Positions 33,770-44,254 of a stretch of DNA of 64,000 nucleotides are shown in pieces. This DNA is from Desulfuromonadales bacterium (GTDB taxonomy: Bacteria; Desulfobacterota; Desulfuromonadia; Desulfuromonadales; BM103), in NCBI GenBank assembly GCA_030145195.1, contig JAQYVY010000010.1:16975-80974 (forward strand). The letters run 5' to 3'. The notes under the pieces were generated by a model. That model saw only the letters and a list, made by a program, of their open reading frames with translations, was not told where the DNA came from and searched no databases. The stretch's first letter is position 1. Each line of letters begins with the position of its first letter. The position numbers and the translations under genes are program-made.

Positions 33770-33846
33770 TGGCGGGGCTGACGGGACTCGAACCCGCGAC
33801 CTCCGGCGTGACAGGCCGATGTTGTAACCGACTCTACTACAGCCCC
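33770..33846 (-). tRNA. tRNA-Asp (GTC), copy 2
   Basis: 77 nt, base for base the same as the copy at 33591-33667, including the encoded CCA. First tRNA of the leftward Asp-Val-Asp group. Confidence 0.96.
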
Positions 33847-33857
33847 CGACTAGACAG

Positions 33858-33905
33858 AAAATAGGAAACGTTTCGAAGAGTGCATCTTCTGACATTTCCT
33901 ATTTT
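33858..33905 (-). terminator. Terminator/long inverted repeat after hupB
   Basis: An 11-bp perfect outer stem AAAATAGGAAA/TTTCCTATTTT (33858-33868, 33895-33905) encloses a second stem GAAGAG..TCTTC. The outer arms end in A/T tracts on both strands, so it may work in both directions between hupB and the tRNAs. Confidence 0.8.
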
Positions 33906-33967
33906 CAAACTACTTTCTTACGGCCATTGCAAGGCAAGCTTGCAAGGCTTGTGACTCATTTAACAGC

Positions 33968-34240
33968 TTAGTTTACAGCGTCCTTCAAAGCTTTACCCGC
34001 TTTGAACTTAGGAACCTTAGCTGCTGGAATTTGGATTTTAGCACCCGTCTGCGGATTTTGACCCTGACGTGCAGCACGATCGCCCACGCTGAAAGTACCA
34101 AATCCAACCAAAGAGACTTTCTCTCCTGCTTTCAAGGCTTCGGAAATCGCATCGGTGAAAGCACCCAGGGATTTCTCTGCATCGGCCTTGCTCAGTCCCG
34201 CTTTCTCTGCAATTGCATTAACAAGATCGGCTTTCGTCAC
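33968..34240 (-). CDS. hupB: DNA-binding protein HU
   Basis: 90 residues, the exact HU size. [28 protein letters not shown] and the beta-arm signature [29 protein letters not shown] with the intercalating proline of the NPQTG turn are seen. It is a homodimeric nucleoid protein that bends DNA. The gene follows lon by 104 bp, an arrangement common in proteobacteria (clpP-clpX-lon-hup). Confidence 0.96.
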   Translation of the reverse strand: MTKADLVNAIAEKAGLSKADAEKSLGAFTDAISEALKAGEKVSLVGFGTFSVGDRAARQGQNPQTGAKIQIPAAKVPKFKAGKALKDAVN

Positions 34241-34344
34241 AACATACCTCCACGTATAAAAAGAATGATTAAGCCCCGCTGAAAACGGAATTACTTATAC
34301 CAGAGGGCCCAAAATAGAGTCAAGACAATATTTAGTCAAAACCC

Positions 34345-36762
34345 TCAGTGATGCACCGATTTATCTGGGTTTAACACAAAATCGGAACGATCGGAAACAT
34401 CGACAACTGGAAAATTTCCTAAAATAGCTTCATCCAACACCTGATCCATGTGGGCGACAGGGATAATTTTTAATGCACGCCGAATGGTCATCGGCACTTC
34501 TTCGATATTCTTCTCATTTTCTTGGGGTATCAACACCCTACGAATGCCCGCCCGTTTGGACGCCAGAAGCTTCTCTTTAAGCCCGCCAATAGGCAGCACA
34601 CGGCCGCGCAAGGTTATCTCACCGGTCATAGCCAGGTTCTGGTCGACACTAAGCCCTGTCAAGGCCGAAGCAAGCGCTGTGGCCATAGTAATTCCGGCTG
34701 ATGGGCCATCTTTGGGGATCGCCCCTTCCGGGACATGAATATGAATATCGATTTTGCTGTAGAAGTCATCTTCCAGGCCGAGCTTGTCCCAACGAGAACG
34801 CACATAACTCAACGCTGCTTGAGCCGATTCACGCATCACCTCACCGAGCTTTCCGGTAACCGTCAACTTGCCCTTCCCTGGGAGCACTGTCACTTCAACG
34901 GTCAAGAGTTCCCCACCAACCTCGGTCCAGGCCAAACCATTGACCAACCCGACGCAGTGTTCTTCTTCCTTGATCCCGTAACTGTAACGCTGCACCCCGA
35001 GAAATTTTTTAATCTGCAACACACCGACTTGATATTTCTGCCCAGATTGTCCGGCCTTGACCACCTCACGTGCGATCTTACGAAAAACGTTGGCAATCTC
35101 TCTTTCCAGGTTGCGGACCCCTGCTTCCCGGGTATAGCGGCGAACAATCTCAAGCAGCGCGGCCTCAGAGAATTTGACCTGATCAACCTTAAGACCATGG
35201 GTCTCAATTTGTTTCGGCAGCAAATAACGCTCTGCGATATGGACTTTTTCCTCTTCGGTGTAGCCCTCAATCCGGATGACCTCCATACGATCCCGCAAGG
35301 GACCGGGAACCGCCGAAAGGTTATTGGCTGTAGCAATGAACATAACCGATGAGAGATCGTAATCGACATCCAGAAAATGGTCACCGAAAGCATGGTTTTG
35401 CTCAGGGTCCAGAACTTCAAGCAGAGCCGAGGAAGGATCTCCACGAAAATCTGTGCTCATTTTATCAACTTCATCCAGAAGGAAAACTGGATTACGCATT
35501 CCGACCTTGCGCAGGCCCTGAATCACCTTGCCGGGCATGGCACCAATATAAGTGCGTCGATGACCACGGATTTCAGCCTCATCACGCACGCCACCAAGCG
35601 ACACACGAACGAACTTACGGCCCATGGCCCGCGCCACAGAACGACCCAGCGAGGTTTTACCGACGCCGGGAGGGCCGACCAGACAGAGTATGGGGCCTTT
35701 GATTTTTTTGACCAGCGCCTGAACCGCAAGGTATTCGAGGATCCGTTCCTTGACCTTCTCCAGACCGTAATGATCCTCGTCAAGGATCTTTTCCGCTTTG
35801 ATCAGATCAATCTGATCTTTGGTTCCCTTGCGCCAGGGCAAAGCCACCAGCCAATCGATATAGTTGCGTACGACCGTAGCTTCAGCGGACATAGGCGACA
35901 TCATCTTGAGCTTCCTCAATTCTGCCGATGCCTTCTCCACCGCCTCTTTGGACATACGCGACTTTTCAATTTTTTCTTCAAGCTCGCGCAATTCCTGCTT
36001 GAACTCGTCTTTTTCACCGAGTTCTTTCTGAATAGCACGCATCTGCTCATTCAGATAATACTCTTTCTGACTGCGCTCCATCTGGCTCTTGACGCGATTG
36101 CGAATCTTCTTCTCAATTTGCAGGATTTCAACTTCGCGCTCCATCAGCGCCAGAAGCCGCTCCAGGCGCGGCAAGGCAGCTAACTCCTCAAGCATATCCT
36201 GTTTATCGGCAATCTGAACTGTCAGATGAGCAACAATGGTGTCCGCAAACCGGCCAGGCTCCTCCACTGCTGCAATCGAAGTGACCATTTCCGGCGGAAT
36301 TTTTTTACTCAGGTTCGCATAAGACTCAAAAGTACTACTGACGCTGCGCATCAAAGCTTCCTGCTCGGGCGAATCAGTCGCTTGATCGGGCAGTTCTTGC
36401 AACTGTGCAAAGATGCATTCGTCAGAATACTCCAGATCAACCAGCCGCGCCCGCACCTTGCCCTCGACCAGGACCTTCACGGTTCCGTCGGGCAATTTCA
36501 GCATTTGCACAACTTCCCCCAGAGTTCCCAATTCAAACAGATCATCCGCCAGAGGATCATCGGTTTTAGGATCCCGTTGGGTCACCAGAAGAACCTGTTT
36601 GCCATGCTCCATCGCATATTCCAAGGCCTGAATAGACCTGGGTCTGCCAACAAAGAGAGGCGTAACCATATGCGGGAAGATCACAATATCCCGTAGCGGC
36701 AGAACGGGACAGGATCCAGTTAGCGGAACTTCCGGCATAATATTATCAGAGATTTCTGTCAT
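34345..36762 (-). CDS. lon: ATP-dependent Lon protease
   Basis: 805 residues. The N-terminal LON substrate domain ([20 protein letters not shown]), coiled coil, AAA+ core (Walker [25 protein letters not shown]) and protease domain with the Ser in [17 protein letters not shown] and the Lys in [14 protein letters not shown] are all seen. It degrades misfolded and short-lived regulatory proteins. It directly follows clpX by 41 bp in the same direction. The C terminus is extended by about 20 residues ([18 protein letters not shown]) beyond the core. Confidence 0.97.
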   Translation of the reverse strand: MTEISDNIMPEVPLTGSCPVLPLRDIVIFPHMVTPLFVGRPRSIQALEYAMEHGKQVLLVTQRDPKTDDPLADDLFELGTLGEVVQMLKLPDGTVKVLVEGKVRARLVDLEYSDECIFAQLQELPDQATDSPEQEALMRSVSSTFESYANLSKKIPPEMVTSIAAVEEPGRFADTIVAHLTVQIADKQDMLEELAALPRLERLLALMEREVEILQIEKKIRNRVKSQMERSQKEYYLNEQMRAIQKELGEKDEFKQELRELEEKIEKSRMSKEAVEKASAELRKLKMMSPMSAEATVVRNYIDWLVALPWRKGTKDQIDLIKAEKILDEDHYGLEKVKERILEYLAVQALVKKIKGPILCLVGPPGVGKTSLGRSVARAMGRKFVRVSLGGVRDEAEIRGHRRTYIGAMPGKVIQGLRKVGMRNPVFLLDEVDKMSTDFRGDPSSALLEVLDPEQNHAFGDHFLDVDYDLSSVMFIATANNLSAVPGPLRDRMEVIRIEGYTEEEKVHIAERYLLPKQIETHGLKVDQVKFSEAALLEIVRRYTREAGVRNLEREIANVFRKIAREVVKAGQSGQKYQVGVLQIKKFLGVQRYSYGIKEEEHCVGLVNGLAWTEVGGELLTVEVTVLPGKGKLTVTGKLGEVMRESAQAALSYVRSRWDKLGLEDDFYSKIDIHIHVPEGAIPKDGPSAGITMATALASALTGLSVDQNLAMTGEITLRGRVLPIGGLKEKLLASKRAGIRRVLIPQENEKNIEEVPMTIRRALKIIPVAHMDQVLDEAILGNFPVVDVSDRSDFVLNPDKSVHH

Positions 36763-36803
36763 ATTTTAGTCTTATCCAGCGGCAAGCAAGTCCAACAGAG
36801 GCA

Positions 36804-38060
36804 TCAAGCAGACTCAGCAGACTCGGCACACTCGTAGATGATAATCGGCTGGATACCCTTGAAAATCACGTCTTCGTTAACAACAACTTCTTTGACGCGA
36901 GCCTGGGACGGGATATCGTACATAACATCAAGCATAGCATTTTCCAAGATGGATCTCAGTCCGCGAGCACCGGTTTTACGCTTAAGAGCTTCCTGGGCAA
37001 TGGCAACCAGAGCGCCATCGGTAAACTTCAGATTGACCTTTTCCATGTCGAACAGCTTCTGGTACTGCTTGATCAAAGCGTTCTTAGGCTCGCAGAGGAT
37101 TCTAACCAAAGCCTCTTCGTCAAGTTCATCGAGAGTTGACACAATCGGCAGGCGACCAATAAATTCTGGAATCAGGCCATACTTCAACAGATCGCCAGGT
37201 TCAACCTGACACAGAATCTCACCTATTGGGCAATCTTTCTTCTCTGTTGCTTGAGAGCCAAACCCCATGGTCTTGGCTCCAATCCGTTGATTAATAACCG
37301 TCTCAAGCCCGGAAAAAGCGCCACCGCAGATAAAGAGAATGTTGGTCGTATCAACCTTGAGAAACTCCTGCTGAGGGTGTTTGCGACCACCCTTGGGTGG
37401 GACACTGGCAGTCGTTCCCTCGATGATCTTCAAGAGCGCCTGCTGCACACCTTCGCCTGAAACATCCCGGGTAATCGAAGGAGAGTCCGACTTGCGCGCA
37501 ATCTTGTCGACCTCGTCAATATAGATAATGCCCTTCTGGGCTTTTTCCAGATCGTAATCTGCTGATTGTAAAAGGTTGAGGATGATGTTCTCGACGTCTT
37601 CACCGACATAGCCAGCTTCCGTCAAGTTTGTGGCATCGGCTATGGCAAAGGGAACGTTCAAGACCCTGGCCAGAGTTTGAGCCAGCAGAGTTTTACCACT
37701 ACCCGTCGGACCGAGCAGCAAGATATTGCTCTTCTGAATCTCAACATCACCAGACTTCTCAGAAGCCTCGACACGTTTATAATGATTGTAGACGGCAACG
37801 GCCAAGATTTTTTTGGCACGGTCCTGGCCGATAACAAAATCATCCAGGACATCTTTGATCTCCACCGGTTTAGGTAGCAGACCACCACCCAAAGGCGTTT
37901 CCTCGAGCTGAGCCTCTTCAGCAATAATATCCTTGCACAGCTCAATACACTCGTCACAGATATAGACTGCCGGACCAGCAATTAATTTCTTAACCTCTTC
38001 CTGAACCTTGCCACAAAACGAGCAAGTCAGTTGGTCACCGTGGCCATTTTTTTGAGTCAC
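36804..38060 (-). CDS. clpX: ATP-dependent Clp protease ATP-binding subunit ClpX
   Basis: 418 residues. The N-terminal zinc-binding domain [27 protein letters not shown] is followed by the AAA+ core with Walker [16 protein letters not shown], Walker [14 protein letters not shown], sensor and pore loops ([19 protein letters not shown]), and the ClpP-contact IGFG-type loop appearing as MGFGSQ. It unfolds tagged substrates and feeds ClpP, encoded 19 bp upstream. Confidence 0.97.
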   Translation of the reverse strand: MTQKNGHGDQLTCSFCGKVQEEVKKLIAGPAVYICDECIELCKDIIAEEAQLEETPLGGGLLPKPVEIKDVLDDFVIGQDRAKKILAVAVYNHYKRVEASEKSGDVEIQKSNILLLGPTGSGKTLLAQTLARVLNVPFAIADATNLTEAGYVGEDVENIILNLLQSADYDLEKAQKGIIYIDEVDKIARKSDSPSITRDVSGEGVQQALLKIIEGTTASVPPKGGRKHPQQEFLKVDTTNILFICGGAFSGLETVINQRIGAKTMGFGSQATEKKDCPIGEILCQVEPGDLLKYGLIPEFIGRLPIVSTLDELDEEALVRILCEPKNALIKQYQKLFDMEKVNLKFTDGALVAIAQEALKRKTGARGLRSILENAMLDVMYDIPSQARVKEVVVNEDVIFKGIQPIIIYECAESAESA

Positions 38061-38079
38061 TTTTCACCCCTTAAAAAAC

Positions 38080-38664
38080 TCAGTTGATCCTTGTAACTAT
38101 GTCGTCAATGATACCATATTCTTTTGCCGATTCGCTACCCATGAAGAAATCGCGTTCGGTATCAGACGCCAATTGGTCGAGTTCCTTACCGGAATGTTTC
38201 GACATAATCTGGTTGAGCGTGTCCTTCAACCGAAGTATTTCCTGGGCATGAATACTGATATCAGTGGCCTGGCCCTGGAACCCCCCTAATGGCTGATGAA
38301 TCATGATTCGCGCATGAGGTAAAGCAAAGCGCTTGCCAGCAGCACCGGCCGTCAGCAACAACGCACCCATACTCGCAGCCTGACCGACACAGATAGTCGA
38401 CACCGGGGCCTTCAGATATTGCATCGTATCATAAATCGCCAGACCGGCCGTTACAACGCCACCCGGAGAGTTAATATAAAGGTGGATATCCTTTTCCGCG
38501 TCTTCCGACTCCAGAAAGAGCATCTGGGCAATAATCAGATTAGCAACATGGTCATCAATGCCACCGCCGAGAAAAATAATTCGATCTTTCAACAGTCGAG
38601 AGTAGATATCATAGGAGCGTTCACCGCGACCGGTCTGCTCCACAACCATCGGAATCAGGTTCAT
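38080..38664 (-). CDS. clpP: ATP-dependent Clp protease proteolytic subunit ClpP
   Basis: 194 residues with the full triad: Ser98 in [11 protein letters not shown], His123 in MIHQPLGG and Asp172 in SDTERDFFM. The N-terminal [27 protein letters not shown] is the standard processing region. It assembles as a 14-mer chamber with ClpX. The ATG overlaps the trigger-factor stop by 4 nt. Confidence 0.97.
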   Translation of the reverse strand: MNLIPMVVEQTGRGERSYDIYSRLLKDRIIFLGGGIDDHVANLIIAQMLFLESEDAEKDIHLYINSPGGVVTAGLAIYDTMQYLKAPVSTICVGQAASMGALLLTAGAAGKRFALPHARIMIHQPLGGFQGQATDISIHAQEILRLKDTLNQIMSKHSGKELDQLASDTERDFFMGSESAKEYGIIDDIVTRIN

Positions 38665-40001
38665 ACTCCCTCCTCAGCGGTTTTCTTCTTGGGAGCCTTT
38701 TTCTTGATCTCTTTGGCGGGCAAAACCTCTTTCACTTTAGCACCGGCCAGCAAGAAGCTGATAACCTTCTCCTCGCCAATTTGCGCCATCAGGCCACTGC
38801 GTGCTTCCGCTCCAGCATAATATTTCTTCACCGTATCAAGAGGAGCATTTGCCATAGTGGCAATCTCCTCGAGTTTAGCGTCAATCTCGTTCTCTTCAGC
38901 AACGATCTTTTCCTGGCGACCTATGGCCTCAAGGATCAAGTTTCCTTTGACCTGATCAATCGCCGTGACACGGTAATTCTCGCGGAAATTATCGGGTGTA
39001 ATACCGAGCATTTCTGGAGACATCCCCTGTGACTTCATACGATTGAGAATGTTTTCGTACATATACTCCAACTGCTTGGAGATCATGGACTCAGGCAACT
39101 CAATCACATTACGCTCGATCAGAGTGCTGACCAGTTTTTCACGCAGATCATTCTCGACCCGACTGGTCTCCTGCGACTCATGGCTTTGCTTGAGTTGTTC
39201 TTTCAGCTCATCCAGAGTATCAGCACCAAAGCCTTTGGCAAATTCATCATCAAGTTTCGGCGTAATTTTTTCTTTTATTTCTTTGAGAACAACTTTGAAA
39301 AGAACCGGTTTGCCGGCAAGTTCCGCTTGGCCGTAATCCTCAGGGAAAGAGACCTCAACGTTGCGGGCCTCATCTCGTTTCATACCAACAACCTGATCTT
39401 CGAAACCGGGGATAAAGGAACCGGAGCCGAGTTCAAGGAGATAATCATCACCCTGGCCGCCAGCAAAAGGATCGTCGCCGATAAAGCCTTCAAAGTCGAT
39501 TACGACAGAATCACCCTCACGAGCCTTTTTGCGCTCGCTCACTTCGAGTTGCGCACGAGAGGTCTGCATCTCCTCCAGACGAGCGTCCAGAACCTTTGGA
39601 TCGAAAACAAGCTTCTCTTTTTCCAAAGAAAGCTTGGTGTAATCAATAGCAGTCACTTCCGGCTTGATTTCAACCTCTGCTTCATAGGTGAACGCTTCAC
39701 CTTGAACAATGCCACTGCTCTCGACGATACTCGGTTCACCAACGGCAGGGATATCATTGTCCTGCAGCGCCTTGAAATAAGTATCATTGATCAGTCGGCC
39801 CAGAACTTCCTGCTCCATCTGCCCGCCATAATGTTGTTCAAGAACTTTTTGCGGGATTTTCCCAGCACGAAAGCCTTTAATCTTGGCAGTCTTGCCAATC
39901 TTCTGGAAGGCTTTACGAATCTCCTTGTCGACCCGTTCGGGGGCGACCTCGAAAATCAGTTTCTTTTTGATACTGCTGATATCTTCGACTTTGACATTCA
40001 T
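38661..40001 (-). CDS. tig: Trigger factor
   Basis: 446 residues. The N-terminal ribosome-binding domain with the GFRAGKIP signature loop ([19 protein letters not shown]) is followed by the FKBP-type PPIase domain ([48 protein letters not shown]) and the helical C-terminal chaperone arms. The tail is lysine-rich ([17 protein letters not shown]). It is a ribosome-associated chaperone that opens the tig-clpP-clpX-lon-hup series. A tRNA-Leu gene lies about 94 bp upstream. Confidence 0.96.
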   Translation of the reverse strand: MNVKVEDISSIKKKLIFEVAPERVDKEIRKAFQKIGKTAKIKGFRAGKIPQKVLEQHYGGQMEQEVLGRLINDTYFKALQDNDIPAVGEPSIVESSGIVQGEAFTYEAEVEIKPEVTAIDYTKLSLEKEKLVFDPKVLDARLEEMQTSRAQLEVSERKKAREGDSVVIDFEGFIGDDPFAGGQGDDYLLELGSGSFIPGFEDQVVGMKRDEARNVEVSFPEDYGQAELAGKPVLFKVVLKEIKEKITPKLDDEFAKGFGADTLDELKEQLKQSHESQETSRVENDLREKLVSTLIERNVIELPESMISKQLEYMYENILNRMKSQGMSPEMLGITPDNFRENYRVTAIDQVKGNLILEAIGRQEKIVAEENEIDAKLEEIATMANAPLDTVKKYYAGAEARSGLMAQIGEEKVISFLLAGAKVKEVLPAKEIKKKAPKKKTAEEGV

Positions 40002-40094
40002 CTGTGCGCTCCTCTTTTTTAAAAACGGTCCCGCATCAGGCGTAACGCAGAAGCCAGCAAGAACCTGAACAATTATTTATCGACAAAACAATTA

Positions 40095-40179
40095 TGGTGC
40101 GAGTGGGGAGACTCGAACTCCCACACCTTACGGCACTAGATCCTAAATCTAGCGTGTCTGCCAATTCCACCACACTCGC
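40095..40179 (-). tRNA. tRNA-Leu (TAG)
   Basis: 85 nt, with the long class II variable arm and encoded CCA. Acceptor GCGAGTG/CACTCGC, anticodon stem CTAGA..TCTAG with loop TTTAGGA, anticodon TAG. Confidence 0.96.
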
Positions 40180-40307
40180 ACATGAGCTTAAGCTTAACCC
40201 AAAGGCTATTATTGGATCAGAGTAAAACAATTAAGGCCTGACTTTCCCAGAACACCCATGACAACAAAAAGGCGATCAACAAGGGGAAAAACAGGCCTAT
40301 AATTTAA

Positions 40308-40384
40308 TGGGGTGAGTGACGGGGCTTGAACCCGCGACATCCGGAGCCACAATCCAGTGCTCTACCGACTGAGCTACACCCACC
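40308..40384 (-). tRNA. tRNA-His (GTG)
   Basis: 77 nt counting the encoded G-1, which faces the discriminator C as expected for tRNA-His. Acceptor GTGGGTG/CACTCAC, anticodon loop TTGTGGC and encoded CCA. Confidence 0.95.
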
Positions 40385-40460
40385 ATAAAAACATCTAAAC
40401 ATCAACTAAGGCCGTAAAGCGTTGTCAACGAGAAACTCCGCCCCCGAATGCCGCAAAAAG

Positions 40461-40537
40461 TGGCGCGCCAGGAAGGACTTGAACCCTCGACCCACGGCTT
40501 AGAAGGCCGTTGCTCTGTCCAGCTGAGCTACTGGCGC
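40461..40537 (-). tRNA. tRNA-Arg (TCT)
   Basis: 77 nt with encoded CCA. Acceptor GCGCCAG/CTGGCGC, anticodon loop CTTCTAA, anticodon TCT. Confidence 0.96.
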
Positions 40538-40543
40538 TTAAAG

Positions 40544-40620
<77 letters not shown>

Positions 40621-40725
40621 AAGCTGGATTTTTTAGCACGCGGGAAATAAGAATGCAAGACTAATCTCACACATTAATCAAGACAGGAGCAAGAAGCTGC
40701 AGAACAGCCATCGTCAACACAGCTC

Positions 40726-41520
40726 TCAGCTCTCTTCAAGGCGAAAACGAACCGGGATTCGCACACGGCTCTCAACCGGCACCCCGGCGCGACTGGCAGG
40801 AGTAAATTGCCAGCGCCTGACCGCCCTGCTTGCCGAACGATCCAGCACCTTGTAACCGCAAGACCGCTCAAGATGCAGGTCAACCACGCGCCCCATCGCC
40901 GAGACCTCCACTTGTAGCCAAACCACTCCCTCCCAGTGTTTCCGCCGAGCCAGAAGGGGATATTCCGGGAGGGGATTGCTCCGGTAGTCAGGAGAGGCCT
41001 CAACCAGAGTCGCCGTCCCGCCAACGGGAAGCAGTTTAGATGATGAGCCGACCCCAGCGATCGCCACTGTTGCTTCGGGCGTGTAAGACGCAGACGTCAA
41101 GGAGGCTTCGGCATCAAGCGATTTCTCGGCAACGACTTCCTGCGGAACCATACAAACCATCTCCTCTGGAGGTGGTTCGATCCTTTCTTTTGTCGGCTTC
41201 AACATTGGTTCAGGTGGTTTCTCGATAACCGCCTTTTTCACCAGCGTCGTTTTTCGGGCAGGAGTCGGGCGTGCAAGGGGTTTCGTTGCTATTTTGTTGT
41301 GGGCTGCAACTTTCGGCACCGGAACCATCACGAGAGTCTCCGCCTTTATTGAAGGTTCTGACGAGGAAAGTCTGACCAAAGAGACTTCCACGGGAACATT
41401 GGCCGACACCGCAACAGTCGGGCCTTGCATCCAGGCAAACGAGACCACCCCAACATGCAACCCGAATGAAGCAAGGAGGCAGACCAGAAGTCTCGTATAT
41501 GCGGGCAGACAGTCAAACAT
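40726..41520 (-). CDS. tonB: TonB-family energy-transducing protein
   Basis: 264 residues. A membrane anchor (about residues 8-28, LLVCLLASFGLHVGVVSFAW) is followed by a Pro/Lys/Glu-rich spacer (ATKPLARPTPARKTTLVKKAV, EPMLKPTKERIEPPPEE) and the TonB C-terminal domain (NPLPEYPLLARRKHWEGVVWLQVEVSAMGRVVDLHLERSCGYKVLDRSASRAVRRWQF). It transmits proton-motive force from ExbBD (not in the window) to outer-membrane receptors. The ATG at 41520 has AGGGA in place. It is divergent from the receptor gene at 41707. Confidence 0.92.
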   Translation of the reverse strand: MFDCLPAYTRLLVCLLASFGLHVGVVSFAWMQGPTVAVSANVPVEVSLVRLSSSEPSIKAETLVMVPVPKVAAHNKIATKPLARPTPARKTTLVKKAVIEKPPEPMLKPTKERIEPPPEEMVCMVPQEVVAEKSLDAEASLTSASYTPEATVAIAGVGSSSKLLPVGGTATLVEASPDYRSNPLPEYPLLARRKHWEGVVWLQVEVSAMGRVVDLHLERSCGYKVLDRSASRAVRRWQFTPASRAGVPVESRVRIPVRFRLEES

Positions 41521-41706
41521 CAAGAGATCCCTGAAAATTCTTTTTTTCGAGCGAGGCCAAAGCCACAGCTGGCCCAAGATCCCCGTCAAACACGACAAGT
41601 TTTCTCAACAAACCAGCTTTTAAGTTGACAGTTTCCGGTATTTTTTTCAACAATGCAACGTTAGTTTTTTTCAATACTTGAAGCTTTGAGGAGTGAATAA
41701 ATCATT

Positions 41707-44241
41707 ATGCGCTTAACCCTGCTGACCATTATGGTCTTTTCATTCGTGATCCAGTTCTCCCTGATTCCAGTCCTGGCACAGGAAACCACCCCCATTCCAG
41801 ACGCTGAACAACCCACAGGGGGAGCGTCCAACCAGATGACAACCCTCGAGACTGTAACGGTAATCGGTCAGGCGGAAGATATCCTCTCAGGAAAATCCGA
41901 GCTCTCTCAGGATGTCCTGCAAAGCCTTCCGAAAAAGAACAGCAGTCTGACGGACACCATCACCGTTCTGCCTCGTGTCCAGATTGGCGAAGGGCAGCGC
42001 ACTTCAGAAAACGCCGGGGAAATTCTCCCTTCAAAAATCTCCATCTCTGGTGGCCGGGCCTATGAGAACAACTTTTCGGTGGATGGTGTCAATCAAGGCA
42101 GCCTGCTTGACCCTCTCACTGGAAATAACATTGCAGAATCAGTAGACAAGGTCCCCAGCCATCCACATAGGAGTTTTGTTCACCAAAGTCTGATTGACAG
42201 CGTCACGGTTTATGACAGCAACATCCCTGCGCGATTTGGTCGTTTCGTCGGTGGTGTCGTTGATGCCAAAACAAGAATGCCCGCCAAGGAATTTGGTGGC
42301 AAGGTTAGTTTCCGCACAACTCAAGACTCCTGGACACAGTTTCATATCGACAGCGAAAACCGTGATGACTTCTACAATTCCGCAGATCAAATGCTGCAAC
42401 CGCGCTTTACCAAGTATGACGCTGGCTTCGAGATGGACATCCCTATCAATCCGGAAATGGGTCTGCTCGCTGCGTACAAAATTATTCGATCAGAATTGGA
42501 GATCAAAAATCTTGAGGAATGGAAAGACCGCAACAAAACGCTGGAGAACTACTTCCTCAAATACGCATGGCAACCCAAAGCTCCCTTTTCTCTTAAGTTG
42601 ACTGCCGCTTACACACCTTCAGAGGAAGAGTTTTTTATCGACGGCTCCAGAGATAGTGACATCGTCATTGAACGAGGTGGTTACTCATTCAATGCCACAT
42701 TTACGGCAGACTTACCTATTGGCGTATTCGAACTTTCCTCAGCGTACCTATTTAATGAAAATTTACGAGAGGCCCCACCGCACAGATATTTCTGGCCCAA
42801 AGACACACCCTCCAAAGACTGGGGTGAAATTTATAATGAGTCAACCAGCGCGGAAGGTGGCTATGGTGATCTGGAAACTGAGGAAGAGAGTTTGCAGCTT
42901 AGGCTTGATCTGATCTCAACTCCAGTCATGACAGGAGTCATTTCACACACGTTTAATCTCGGCTTTGAAATCAGTAACGACGGTGCAAACTACGAACGGC
43001 AACAGAAAACCTATGTCCACCCTGTAAGCTTTAGAATAGATAAAGAGAAATATGATGGTGCCGTTAAGGATGACTTTGTAATTTGTTCCCCTGATGATTC
43101 GGCTTGTATTGATGAAGAAGTCTATTTCCAAGTCAGGCGGGTTTACGAACCTGAAGATAAAAATGCGACTATCAAACAGTATGCCGCATACCTTGAAGAC
43201 TCGTTAGAAATTGGACCGCTCAGCCTCCGACCTGGAGTGCGTATTTCTCATGATGACTTCATGGACAACACAAACACGGCCTATCGTGCTGCGGGTAGCT
43301 GGGATATTTTCAGAAACGGGCAAACAGTACTCATCGGAGGATATAATCGCTATTATGGTCAGACACTCTTAACATACAAGTTACGTGAAGCGAAGACTCC
43401 TTACTATGAAGAAAACCGTGACAAAATGAGTACTAATGAGTTAAGTGACTGGGTTCCAAATGGCAATGTGCAAGCCCTTATAAAATATAAATACTCCGAA
43501 CTTGACACGCCCTATTCTAATGAGTGGAATATCGGGGTCACGCAACAACTGTTCGGCGGCTCCTTTGAAATCAATTATCTGGAACGGAAGAACAAGGACC
43601 AATTTGCCAAGGAGCTGGTAGCCACCAAAACCGACGACGGAACCATAAGGTCTTGGGAGTTGAACAACAACGGCTCAAGTGAATATGACAGCGTCAAGGT
43701 CACTTGGGAACGACAGTGGCACAGCCACTACCTGAACCTTAACTACACCTATAGTGATCAGGAAGCGAGCAACGAAGGGTACGATACAACCGACGACATA
43801 ATCGATGAAGAGGATTTGGAAGAACAAGTCTGGTACGATGGCAGCGTCATGTTTGTGGACCATTTACCAAGAAGCGATTACTATCGCAATCATGCTTTTA
43901 ACGCCATTTATGTCGGCAAACTACCCGGTGGTTTTACCTTTACCAATGTCGCCAACTACCTCGGTGGTTACGAGGCTGTTGAAAAAATCAAGTTGAGCGA
44001 CGACGAAAAAACGGCCCGGGGGATCCCGGTGGATCTGGATGTTTACGAAAAGAACAAACAGCCTGATTACTGGATCTTCGACTGGCGACTGGACTGGGAA
44101 ACCAGAATCCACCGCGAACAGTTACTGACGGTTACGCTGGAAATCGACAACATATTTGACCGGGCACCTCCAGTCGCTGGATCGGATGACACCTACGAAT
44201 TGGGCCGACAGGTTTGGGTGGGGATGACCTACAAATTCTAA
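41707..44241 (+). CDS. TonB-dependent outer-membrane receptor
   Basis: 844 residues. A signal peptide (to VLAQ, near residue 25) is followed by a TonB-box-like TLETVTVIG (about 47-55), a plug domain (SLTDTITVLPRVQIG, ISISGGRAYENNFSVDGVNQG, IDSVTVYDSNIPARFGRFVGGVVDAKTR) and a 22-strand-type beta-barrel ending RQVWVGMTYKF with the terminal aromatic. The barrel is rich in Asp, Glu and Tyr. The substrate is not evident; siderophores, haem, cobalamin and metal chelates are all possible. GAGGAG lies 13 bp before the ATG. The gene converges with the propeller operon, with stops only 13 bp apart. Confidence 0.92.
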   Translation: MRLTLLTIMVFSFVIQFSLIPVLAQETTPIPDAEQPTGGASNQMTTLETVTVIGQAEDILSGKSELSQDVLQSLPKKNSSLTDTITVLPRVQIGEGQRTSENAGEILPSKISISGGRAYENNFSVDGVNQGSLLDPLTGNNIAESVDKVPSHPHRSFVHQSLIDSVTVYDSNIPARFGRFVGGVVDAKTRMPAKEFGGKVSFRTTQDSWTQFHIDSENRDDFYNSADQMLQPRFTKYDAGFEMDIPINPEMGLLAAYKIIRSELEIKNLEEWKDRNKTLENYFLKYAWQPKAPFSLKLTAAYTPSEEEFFIDGSRDSDIVIERGGYSFNATFTADLPIGVFELSSAYLFNENLREAPPHRYFWPKDTPSKDWGEIYNESTSAEGGYGDLETEEESLQLRLDLISTPVMTGVISHTFNLGFEISNDGANYERQQKTYVHPVSFRIDKEKYDGAVKDDFVICSPDDSACIDEEVYFQVRRVYEPEDKNATIKQYAAYLEDSLEIGPLSLRPGVRISHDDFMDNTNTAYRAAGSWDIFRNGQTVLIGGYNRYYGQTLLTYKLREAKTPYYEENRDKMSTNELSDWVPNGNVQALIKYKYSELDTPYSNEWNIGVTQQLFGGSFEINYLERKNKDQFAKELVATKTDDGTIRSWELNNNGSSEYDSVKVTWERQWHSHYLNLNYTYSDQEASNEGYDTTDDIIDEEDLEEQVWYDGSVMFVDHLPRSDYYRNHAFNAIYVGKLPGGFTFTNVANYLGGYEAVEKIKLSDDEKTARGIPVDLDVYEKNKQPDYWIFDWRLDWETRIHREQLLTVTLEIDNIFDRAPPVAGSDDTYELGRQVWVGMTYKF

Positions 44242-44254
44242 CCAGTTGATTGAT

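Noticed and set aside
34735..36183. Long plus-strand open frames across lon
   Set aside because: They are antisense to the well-conserved Lon coding sequence and have no ribosome sites or motifs.
41600..41706. Fur box or haem/cobalamin riboswitch upstream of the TonB-dependent receptor
   Set aside because: Only T-rich sequence and a TTGACA without a convincing -10 are visible; no GATAATGATAATCATTATC-like box or cobalamin-riboswitch core was found.
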